Part shown: piece by piece, positions 1 to 5,203 of the stretch | Numbering within the stretch: position 1 is the stretch's first letter | Layout of the letters: each line of letters begins with the position of its first letter | Assembly: GCA_025352305.1 (NCBI GenBank) | Contig: JANXTQ010000293.1 | Coordinates: 1 to 7,936 of the forward strand | Length of the DNA stretch: 7,936 nucleotides | Reading direction: 5' to 3' | Source of the DNA: Actinomycetes bacterium | GTDB taxonomy: Bacteria; Actinomycetota; Acidimicrobiia; Acidimicrobiales; RAAP-2 | Translations under genes and position numbers: made by a program | The notes under the pieces: model-generated | What the model saw: the letters and a program-made list of their open reading frames with translations, nothing else | The model's database searches: none | What the model was told of the DNA's origin: nothing

Positions 1-487
1 AGAGGTGAACGGAGCCTTGCGCCAACTGCATTGAAGAAAATCCGTAGAGCAGCCCACCAGCTACTGACGACAGTCGAGAGATTCCCACGCGTCGAGCAAC
101 GAATTGAAGCGACAATGCGGACAAAATGAACCCGAGCCGTAGCAATACGGAGTATGTCGTCACCGGACCGAACAGCCACGTAATGGGCGCCGCGAGAAAA
201 CCCAGCAGAGGCATAGAGGTATTCGAGAGGAGATTGATTCCAGAGGGGTGGTTCATCCACACCGAATGAAACGGATTTAAGAGATGTGAGACAGCAAAGG
301 CGGGCCACGCCAAGAACCACACTTCTTGGACCTGGTCACCATTGGCTTGGGCGACTATTCGCGAATTGCTGAAGATGTCGATGCCGTAGAGCACACACGT
401 CAAGATGAAATAAAGGCCAAGTGAACTGACGCGGAACTGCCAACTCGAAATACGCTGGCCGGTCAACTCGCGCGAGTCGTCAGTCAC
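1..487 (-). CDS. GT-C-like multi-pass membrane glycosyltransferase, N-terminal part (truncated by window edge)
   Basis: Reading the minus strand from a GTG at 487 gives an open frame of 162 codons that continues past the left edge. The product starts with a short polar tail (about residues 1-20), a hydrophobic segment at 22-40, then an acidic luminal-type loop containing D51 and the pattern WFLAWPAFAVSHLLNPFHS. A P-x-G-I-N-L-L stretch (81-87) and further hydrophobic segments (about 93-108, 112-130, 138-150) follow. The order 'Asp, Trp-rich loop, N-P-F/L, P-x-G-x-N-L, then P-hydrophobic-G-P' is what I know from large actinobacterial polytopic sugar transferases that use polyprenyl-phosphate sugars. 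The likely role is therefore transfer of a sugar onto a cell-envelope glycan or protein from a lipid-linked donor. The exact family and substrate cannot be told. No Shine-Dalgarno precedes the GTG; a -10 box five bases upstream suggests a leaderless mRNA. An ATG just upstream (out of frame) hits a stop at once and is not the start. Confidence 0.72.
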   Translation of the reverse strand, partial: MTDDSRELTGQRISSWQFRVSSLGLYFILTCVLYGIDIFSNSRIVAQANGDQVQEVWFLAWPAFAVSHLLNPFHSVWMNHPSGINLLSNTSMPLLGFLAAPITWLFGPVTTYSVLLRLGFILSALSLQFVARRVGISRLSSVAGGLLYGFSSMQLAQGSVHL

Positions 488-492
488 GTTGC

Positions 493-498
493 ATTGTA
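493..498 (-). promoter_or_regulatory. Candidate -10 box (TACAAT) for a leaderless mRNA
   Basis: On the minus strand TACAAT lies five bases upstream of the GTG at 487-485, so transcription would begin at or within a base of the start codon. There is no purine-rich ribosome-binding site between them. TANNNT boxes at this distance are the usual signature of leaderless genes in actinobacteria. No convincing -35 box is seen. Confidence 0.5.
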
Positions 499-646
499 CC
501 GAGTAAGCACAGCGAAAAAAATATCGGGCGAATCAATCGAACTGATTCTCGGACTGACGATCTGTTATGACTTGGACTTAAATAGGGCGTGAGGCAACCA
601 AACCTTCTCCGATGCCCGCAGGTCGCAACTTCGGTAGCTAAAAAGA

Positions 647-933
647 GTGAAGGTACTGTTTACGTTGCGGTGGCCCATGCGTTGTAATAGGCGCTTTTTG
701 CGCTCTCTGCGGTTCTCCCGTTTCCACGCAGGCGGCTCATTTCGCTGTTGCGGCAACCGGACTACGGCCGCTTGGTGTCGGTGAGCGTCTAGAGGCTGGA
801 TTTAGGATCTATCGGACAATCTTTCAGGCGGACCGTCTCGAAAATGCGTTCCTGGCTATTCGCGACGCAACCATCGAAGCAATTATCACCGATTCGACTC
901 GACGTATTGATGTAACGACATCTGCGGGCACGT
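647..933 (+). pseudogene. Remnant of a zinc-ribbon membrane protein (frameshifted, truncated)
   Basis: The frame from 651 to the TGA at 931-933 encodes YCLRCGG, then FCALCGSPV (a CxxCG...CxxCG zinc-ribbon pair), a linker, then LRPLGVGERLEAGFRIYR. The last motif is the characteristic entry of actinobacterial multi-pass membrane proteins annotated as zinc-ribbon or glycerophosphoryl-diester-phosphodiesterase membrane-domain proteins. This frame has no ATG, GTG or TTG start. A GTG at 647 followed by AAG would give the canonical opening M-K-Y-C-x-x-C-G if one G at 652-653 were removed, so a one-base insertion probably broke the gene. After the RIYR motif only about 35 residues remain before the stop, while relatives continue with several membrane segments. 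I read it as a broken gene end. The 159 bases between 488 and 646 show no gene. A functional short protein using another start is possible but unlikely. Confidence 0.55.
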
Positions 934-953
934 GAATAGTCAAAACCGATTGA

Positions 954-1571
954 CGCTGCAGATATTTCTCTGGAATTCTCCTCTTTTATTTGATGTCGGC
1001 GAAATTGGACTTGTTAGCCATCGCAACGAGCGATTTGATCGTCGCGCTCGTTTCTGCACCGCCCGGGCAACTCGCCGCCAAGGTGTGATTTCGCCCAGAG
1101 CTCATCGTGGGCTTTGGTATCTTCGCGGCCGGAGTTACCTTGTACGTGGTACGCGTCGGACTGAGTACGCACCGTTTTATTACGTGCTTATCCGGCACGT
1201 TGGTCGTGGGCCCGGCATCGGAGCCATCACGTCCTCTGCTGAGCGCATCAGCGGTATCCACACTTCGACCGGAAGGATTTGCCACGGGACGTTCCGTCAT
1301 TCAAACCGCTCGTCAAGCAGGTGGATCGATCGGTGTAGCGCTGCTCCCAGTGACCCTGGGCACGACGCAACAAACACCGGACACTCTCACTAACTTTCGT
1401 CACCTGCGGATTTTCATCGCGTTCATGGCTCTAGTGGCGAGCGCCGCTTGCGTGGCGTTGTTCTTACGTACGGTTAGAAACCGTGAACGTTTCTCACCGA
1501 TCGACGAGGACGCACTGGGGGTGCGAACGATCGACGAGGTGCTGACCGGCGAGATCGCGGTGAGCGAGTAA
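954..1571 (+). pseudogene. C-terminal remnant of a DHA2-type MFS drug/metabolite transporter with an internal stop
   Basis: The frame running through 954-1571 reads as the last third of a 14-helix major facilitator protein. It has a hydrophobic helix (about 963-1000), a stretch ending APPGQLAAKV, then after a TGA at 1086-1088 FRPELIVGFGIFAAG, which matches the usual 'G-R-L-A-D-R-x-G-x-R-x-L-I-x-x-G' loop-helix junction of this family. Further on comes TARQAGGSIGVALLP (about 1288-1350), the well-known R-Q-x-G-G-x-x-G-V-A-L motif, a final helix (about 1414-1465), and a polar tail ending at TAA. The TGA sits where the family has Gly, so a single GGA-to-TGA change explains it. Another TGA at 951-953 closes the frame upstream and the N-terminal two thirds are missing. 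A GTG at 1107 could begin a 154-residue piece, but that would be a fragment of a transporter. Confidence 0.65.
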
Positions 1572-1676
1572 CCGCGATATGAGGAAATGGAGCCGTGATC
1601 GCAACGAGATGCGTCGAGGTACGTCGGGTGACTGCGTGAATTTGCTCCCATCAATGAGCAGTGACAACCTACGGGG

Positions 1677-2222
1677 GTGCGACACGACGAAACGGTGACG
1701 ATTGAACCCGGAGACCTCATTTTTTGCAACGGTCGCGGCCTCGTGGCGTGGTCCATTCGAGCAGCCGAGCGCCTCAGTCGAGATTGGGATCGAGCCTTGG
1801 GGCACCCGCAGACCCGATTTAATCACGTGGCGATTGCGGATCACGAGCTCGATGACGGCGACTGGGCGCTGATTCAAGCACTCGGTTCTGGGGTGAAGGT
1901 CGATCGTGACTCGGGTCCCTCGCGGCTCTCGCAACTTCACCATTATTCAGTCGTGGCTTGTCCCGCCGATCGACAGTTGACGTTGGAGTTTGCTCGCGCG
2001 CAAGAGGGTCGTCGTTACGGCTTTGTCTCGATTATTTCCTTCGTGATTACGATGTTTTCGCCGAGCTTCGTAAATGTCATGGTGCCGCACACGTGGATCT
2101 GTTCGGCCCTAGCGGCCGAATCATTGCGTTACGGCGCGTGGCTGCATGACTGGCCCGACATCTACCAAGTCACGCCCGCCCAGTTGTGGCTCGCGCTAGA
2201 AAGTCACGCACCGACCGCTTAG
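1677..2222 (+). CDS. Permuted papain-like (YiiX / NlpC-P60-type) hydrolase
   Basis: The 181-residue product begins with an E-P-G-D-L-I-F-C block (about 10-17), the standard opening of the circularly permuted NlpC/P60 fold. It then has F-N-H-V-A-I with the candidate catalytic His50, I-Q-A-L-G-S-G-V (66-73), and near the C-terminus W-I-C-S-A-L-A-A-E-S-L with the candidate nucleophile Cys142. In this arrangement His precedes Cys, the reverse of classic NlpC/P60 enzymes and typical of the YiiX-like group, whose members act on amide or acyl bonds of lipids, peptides or cell-wall material. The substrate cannot be read from the sequence. No signal peptide is seen; one hydrophobic stretch lies at about 116-127. 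The start is uncertain: GTG at 1677 is the first possible codon after an in-frame stop, and GTG at 1695 would leave the domain intact. Neither has a good ribosome-binding site. It is followed 50 bases later by the DJ-1-like gene on the same strand. Confidence 0.7.
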   Translation: MRHDETVTIEPGDLIFCNGRGLVAWSIRAAERLSRDWDRALGHPQTRFNHVAIADHELDDGDWALIQALGSGVKVDRDSGPSRLSQLHHYSVVACPADRQLTLEFARAQEGRRYGFVSIISFVITMFSPSFVNVMVPHTWICSALAAESLRYGAWLHDWPDIYQVTPAQLWLALESHAPTA

Positions 2223-2272
2223 CAAGTCTGCAACCTAGATTCACTCACTACTTACTGGAGGGGTGACGAGAG

Positions 2273-3019
2273 ATGTCCACGGTGCTAATGGCATTACCTG
2301 ATTGCGATTTCGATCCGACCGAAGTGGCGGTTCCGTGGCGAACCTTGCGCGATCATGGTCATGACGTTGTCTTTGCAACCGAGATGGGTGTTGACTCTCC
2401 GCGGGCCGATCCACGGCTGTTGACGGGAGTAATTCTGCGACAGTTGGGAGCGGAGCGCGAAGCGCTGACATTTTATGAACAGTTGACGTCGGAGCGCAGT
2501 TTTCGCCGACCCGTCGCGTGGTCCTCACTCAAGGTCAACGAGTTCGACGGCTGGCTGTTACCGGGCGGACACGCTCCCGGAATGCGCCAGTACCTCGGGT
2601 CGTCAACTTTGCAAGAAAAGACTGCTGAATTTTTTGCGCTCAAGCGTCCGGTCGGGGCAATCTGTCACGGCGTCGTTGTTTTGGCGCGTTCGATAGATCC
2701 GCAGACCCAACGAAGTGTCATTGCTAACAGTTCAACCACATCGCTCACCAAATCCATGGAGCGCACCGCGTACTTCGTCACGGCGTGGCGACTCGGGCGT
2801 TATTACCGAACCTATCCGCAGTACGTTGAAGATGAGGTGCGCGCAGCTCTTAATTCACCGAGCCAATTCCTACGTGGTCCGCGCCGGCTTCACTCCGACA
2901 GTGCAGAACAGAACCACTCGGGATTCACGGTTGAAGATGGTCATTACTTGTCGGCGCGCTGGCCCGGTGATGCTCACACCTTTGCTCGACGATTTGTAGA
3001 AAAACTCGCTGAGTCGTGA
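2273..3019 (+). CDS. DJ-1/PfpI-family (class I glutamine amidotransferase-like) protein
   Basis: The 248-residue product has the flavodoxin-like DJ-1/ThiJ/PfpI fold signature. It shows an N-terminal strand (about 3-9), D-P-T-E-V-A-V-P-W (14-22) with the candidate acidic partner Glu17, F-D-G-W-L-L-P-G-G-H-A-P-G-M (91-104), and the nucleophile elbow G-A-I-C-H-G with Cys131 next to His132. A long C-terminal part carries A-Y-F-V-T-A-W-R-L-G-x-Y-Y-R-T-Y-P (166-182) and S-A-R-W-P-G-D-A (227-234). This full-length arrangement is a widespread bacterial subgroup often named 'type 1 glutamine amidotransferase domain-containing' or ThiJ-like, related to Hsp31-type proteins that act as glyoxalases, deglycases or hydrolases. 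Which reaction this one performs is not evident. It is probably cytosolic. The start is well supported: GGAGGGG at 2257-2263 precedes the ATG by nine bases. It may be co-transcribed with the hydrolase 50 bases upstream. It seems separate from the P450 operon, since a hairpin and an operator-like palindrome lie between. Confidence 0.85.
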   Translation: MSTVLMALPDCDFDPTEVAVPWRTLRDHGHDVVFATEMGVDSPRADPRLLTGVILRQLGAEREALTFYEQLTSERSFRRPVAWSSLKVNEFDGWLLPGGHAPGMRQYLGSSTLQEKTAEFFALKRPVGAICHGVVVLARSIDPQTQRSVIANSSTTSLTKSMERTAYFVTAWRLGRYYRTYPQYVEDEVRAALNSPSQFLRGPRRLHSDSAEQNHSGFTVEDGHYLSARWPGDAHTFARRFVEKLAES

Positions 3020-3054
3020 ACTTACGGGTTCCACATAGTTCGAAATGAGCCCTC

Positions 3055-3082
3055 GTTACGGCGACGTGGGCAACGACGTAAC
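3055..3082. repeat. Imperfect inverted repeat between the DJ-1-like and P450 genes
   Basis: Arms GTTACGGCG and CGACGTAAC (9 bases, one mismatch) enclose a 10-base loop. It lies 36 bases after the DJ-1-like stop. It could act as a weak hairpin terminator for that gene, but no run of T follows. It could equally be a second protein-binding dyad next to the larger palindrome at 3087-3113. Confidence 0.4.
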
Positions 3083-3086
3083 CGTG

Positions 3087-3113
3087 TGAGACAAAGAAAG
3101 TTTGATTGTCTCA
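3087..3113. promoter_or_regulatory. Near-perfect 27-base palindrome, candidate operator of the P450 operon
   Basis: Outer arms TGAGACAA and TTGTCTCA are exactly complementary, and an inner AAA-G-TTT is also symmetric about the same centre (base 3100). In total 11 of 13 base pairs match around the centre. The right arm overlaps a candidate -35 box at 3106-3111. A dyad of this size over a promoter is typical of binding sites for dimeric repressors such as TetR-type proteins. No regulator gene lies in the window, so the factor would act from elsewhere. Confidence 0.55.
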
Positions 3114-3133
3114 GGTCCGTGTGTCAGTATTAG
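3106..3133 (+). promoter_or_regulatory. Candidate promoter for P450-ferredoxin operon
   Basis: TTGTCT at 3106-3111 and TATTAG at 3128-3133 are separated by 16 bases and fit a vegetative-type -35/-10 pair loosely. Transcription would begin around 3140, leaving a leader of about 30 bases with the ribosome-binding site at 3160-3166. The -35 sits inside the palindrome, which would suit repression by steric blocking. Confidence 0.35.
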
Positions 3134-3159
3134 CCACGCCGAGGGGGGACTTCGGCACC

Positions 3160-3166
3160 AAGGGGG
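3160..3166 (+). promoter_or_regulatory. Ribosome-binding site deciding the P450 start
   Basis: AAGGGGG ends five bases before the GTG at 3172. It supports that codon over the in-frame TTG at 3106 and GTG at 3121, neither of which has a purine-rich site at the right distance. Confidence 0.6.
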
Positions 3167-3171
3167 TTGTC

Positions 3172-4374
3172 GTGGCCGAGCGTACGCCAGTAAAAGACTG
3201 GGAAACTGACTTTGACGTCATGGATTCTCGCTACATCGCCGATCCCTTCACGATCTGGGATCAACTTCGCCAGACCTGTCCCGTCGCGCACACCGATCGA
3301 CGACAAGGTGCGTGGCTGCTCACAACGTACGACGACGTCACCGAAGCGGCGCACGACGTAGCTACTTTTTCTTCGATCGAAGTGGGCGTTATCGGCGCGG
3401 ACCCCGACGAAGTTCCCGACCGCGTACTGGAGTACGGACTACCGCCGATTTCAGCTGATGCTCCCGTTCACACGTGGACCCGTCGTCTGCTGCTGCCGTG
3501 GTTTAGTCATCGCCGAGTTGACGAGTACGAAGTCATCACTCGTGACCTATGTCGACGTCTGATTCAAGGGTTCGTGGAAAAGGGCCACGCCGACGCAGCG
3601 GCCGACTACGCCCAACAGATTCCCGTTCGAATCGTGGCCCAGATTTTGGGCGTCCCGGGCGACCAGGCCGACGTCTTTACCGGTTGGGTGCGCGACGTCT
3701 TGGAGTTTGCCGACGATCGCGAACGGGTGAAGCACGGTGCGGAAGGAATCTTTAACTACCTCACTGAAGAGGTCCAGCGTCGCCGGGAAGATCCCCGCGA
3801 CGACCTCATTAGCCAACTGGTGCACGGCGAACACGACGGCGTACCGATTGGTGAGGACATCGTTCTCGGAATGGCGGCACTCGTCATGATCGCTGGAATC
3901 GATACCACGTGGAGTGGAATTGGTTCGTCGCTGTGGCACCTCGCCACGCACCCCGAAGATGCGGCGCGACTCGTCGCCGAGCCCGAACTCATTGACTCGG
4001 CTATTGAAGAGTTCTTGCGCGCATATTCACCCGTCACGATGGCGCGCGTTGTTACTCAAGATGTTGAATGGAAGGGTTGCCCGATGCACCAAGGTGACAA
4101 GGTTCTCATGAACTTTCCCGCCGCAAACCGCGACCCGGCGCACTTTGATCGACCGGACGAAGTGATTATTGACCGCGCGATAAATCGTCACGTGGCCTTT
4201 GGCTCCGGCATCCACCGTTGCGCAGGATCTAATCTGGCCCGCATGGAAATGAAGGTCGCAATTGAAGAGTGGCTCGCGCAGATTCCCACCTTCTCGCTCG
4301 TCGAAGGAGCGGAGTTGACCTGGGCGGGCGGACAGGTACGTGGCCCCCGCGTGCTGCCGGTGCAGTTCCCATGA
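3172..4374 (+). CDS. Cytochrome P450 (soluble bacterial class I type)
   Basis: The 400-residue product, from the GTG at 3172, has the usual bacterial P450 length. Three diagnostic motifs are intact. The I-helix oxygen-activation motif is A-G-I-D-T-T (241-246), the K-helix ExxR is E280-F-L-R283, and the haem-binding loop F-G-S-G-I-H-R-C-A-G has the thiolate ligand Cys350. It therefore binds haem and should catalyse O2-dependent monooxygenation, taking electrons from a ferredoxin and its reductase. The ferredoxin is encoded immediately downstream with a 4-base overlap (ATGA), so the pair is translated together. No reductase gene is in the window. The substrate cannot be inferred; the nearby genes do not form a recognisable biosynthetic or sterol-degradation cluster. 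An upstream TTG at 3106 would add 22 residues that look non-coding and would lie in the promoter, so it was rejected. A strong palindrome over the promoter suggests ligand-controlled repression. Confidence 0.93.
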   Translation: MAERTPVKDWETDFDVMDSRYIADPFTIWDQLRQTCPVAHTDRRQGAWLLTTYDDVTEAAHDVATFSSIEVGVIGADPDEVPDRVLEYGLPPISADAPVHTWTRRLLLPWFSHRRVDEYEVITRDLCRRLIQGFVEKGHADAAADYAQQIPVRIVAQILGVPGDQADVFTGWVRDVLEFADDRERVKHGAEGIFNYLTEEVQRRREDPRDDLISQLVHGEHDGVPIGEDIVLGMAALVMIAGIDTTWSGIGSSLWHLATHPEDAARLVAEPELIDSAIEEFLRAYSPVTMARVVTQDVEWKGCPMHQGDKVLMNFPAANRDPAHFDRPDEVIIDRAINRHVAFGSGIHRCAGSNLARMEMKVAIEEWLAQIPTFSLVEGAELTWAGGQVRGPRVLPVQFP

Positions 4375-4568
4375 AGATTCTGGTGAACGCCGATAAGTGT
4401 CAGGGGCACGCGCGTTGCTACGCCATTGCACCGGAGTTATTTGACGTGGACGACTACGGCCAGTCCACCGTGCGCGGCGACGGAGTAGTGCCCGCAGATT
4501 TGATTGAAAAGGCCAAACTGGCCATTGCCAACTGTCCCGAATACGCCATCGACGTTCTTGAGGACTGA
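4371..4568 (+). CDS. Small [3Fe-4S]-type ferredoxin, electron donor to the adjacent P450
   Basis: The 65-residue product has C10-Q-G-H13-A-R-C16 and, near the end, C55-P56. This is the CxxHxxC...CP signature of single-cluster ferredoxins that accompany actinobacterial P450s. His13 occupies the position of the fourth cysteine of 4Fe-4S proteins, so a [3Fe-4S] cluster held by Cys10, Cys16 and Cys55 is expected; His at this site is one of several residues known in P450-associated ferredoxins and is thought to influence redox potential. The acidic surface (A-P-E-L-F-D-V-D-D) is typical for docking to a P450. The ATG overlaps the P450 stop codon, indicating translational coupling. The length is normal for the family. 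The gene is followed by a 62-base gap before the next gene. Confidence 0.92.
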   Translation: MKILVNADKCQGHARCYAIAPELFDVDDYGQSTVRGDGVVPADLIEKAKLAIANCPEYAIDVLED

Positions 4569-4619
4569 GCAGACTTCCTGCGAGTTCGTCCAGTACCATC
4601 GCACGTTAAGTGCCGAGAC

Positions 4620-4624
4620 GGAGG
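4620..4624 (+). promoter_or_regulatory. Ribosome-binding site deciding the start of the tail-tube-like gene
   Basis: GGAGG lies six bases before the GTG at 4631. It supports that start over the in-frame GTG at 4610, which would have the site inside the gene and no site of its own. The 4631 start also gives a normal twin-arginine signal peptide. Confidence 0.6.
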
Positions 4625-4630
4625 TGTGCT

Positions 4631-5203
4631 GTGGACGAAGTGACCGAAGGGGCCTCGCGTCGCGACGTTCTTAAAGCAACCGGAGCTACCGCGATGGGCA
4701 TAGCGTCCTTCCTCGCTGCGGCCAATGGAATCACTGAGTCAGCGGGTGCGACCAGTTCACCTCGATTAACCCATATTCCTACGTCAATCACCATGACGGT
4801 AAATGGCGTGGTGCTCGCGGGAGTGCACACTCTCAGCGGGGGCCACGTGTCTGCCAACGTAGTGACCTCCGTCGACGCGAAGGGCGTGGTGATACGCGAC
4901 CGCGACGGATCACGCGGCGCATCGGTGAGCGTGGCTCGATACTTTGATTCGAACAAACTATTTAGAAACTGGTATGCGGGACTCCCTGCGACTGACGGAA
5001 CGTCCAATCGAACTGCCGATAAACGCGAGGTGATCTTGACCTTGCGTGGGCGACAAAACTCTTCCATTGGATCATTGACGCTGAAAAACGCGTGGCCATC
5101 GGTCTGGAGCGGCCCAAGCTGGCAGGTGCCCCTCGCAAAATCTGTTCCGCTGACGGAGTCCGTGCACTTGGTGGCCGAGAGCGCAACATTCAAGTTGGCG
5201 TGA
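4631..5203 (+). CDS. Tat-exported protein with a phage tail-tube (T4 gp19)-like domain
   Basis: The 190-residue product opens with a twin-arginine signal: S9-R-R-D-V-L-K15, a hydrophobic stretch (about 16-34) and a possible A-G-A cleavage site at 38-40. It should therefore be exported folded. The mature part resembles tail-tube proteins of the gp19 / contractile-injection Afp1-Pvc1 kind. It has an early V-x-L-x-G...L-S-G-G strand pair (59-71), a basic, Gly-rich middle (about 84-98), V-x-V-A-R-Y-F-D-S-N-K-L-F-R-N-W-Y (99-115), a paired strand K-R-E-V-I-L-T-L (131-138), then L-K-N-A-W-P (151-156) and a final strand region ending V-A-E-S-A-T-F-K-L. The W, the N-A-W-P and the terminal 'E-S-x-x-x' strand sit in the order I know from these families. 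The role is unknown: no sheath, baseplate or other tail gene is nearby, so an exported or surface ring-forming protein is one guess. It overlaps the next gene by four bases (GTGA). The similarity is from memory of the family, not a search. Confidence 0.6.
   Translation: MDEVTEGASRRDVLKATGATAMGIASFLAAANGITESAGATSSPRLTHIPTSITMTVNGVVLAGVHTLSGGHVSANVVTSVDAKGVVIRDRDGSRGASVSVARYFDSNKLFRNWYAGLPATDGTSNRTADKREVILTLRGRQNSSIGSLTLKNAWPSVWSGPSWQVPLAKSVPLTESVHLVAESATFKLA

Noticed and set aside
565..756. 63-residue open frame on the minus strand
   Set aside because: It is basic, low-complexity and has no recognised motif or ribosome-binding site, and it opposes the better-supported zinc-ribbon remnant.
1086..1088. 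TGA recoded as Trp or selenocysteine in the transporter
   Set aside because: Other genes in the window end in TGA, no selenocysteine element is apparent, and the family has Gly at this place, so a nonsense mutation is simpler.
932..1393. 153-residue open frame on the plus strand
   Set aside because: Its translation is Arg-rich and shapeless, while the overlapping frame reads as an MFS transporter C-terminus.
3106..3171. TTG start at 3106 for the P450
   Set aside because: The added 22 residues overlap the palindrome and candidate promoter, there is no ribosome-binding site, and GTG 3172 has AAGGGGG five bases upstream.
4027..4599. 190-residue minus-strand open frame opposite the P450 and ferredoxin
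   Set aside because: It is a shadow of two strongly supported genes on the other strand and has no family features.
5092..5199. Upstream GTG start for the DGHHR protein
   Set aside because: It would overlap the tail-tube-like gene by more than 100 bases; the GTGA overlap at 5200 is the usual coupled arrangement.
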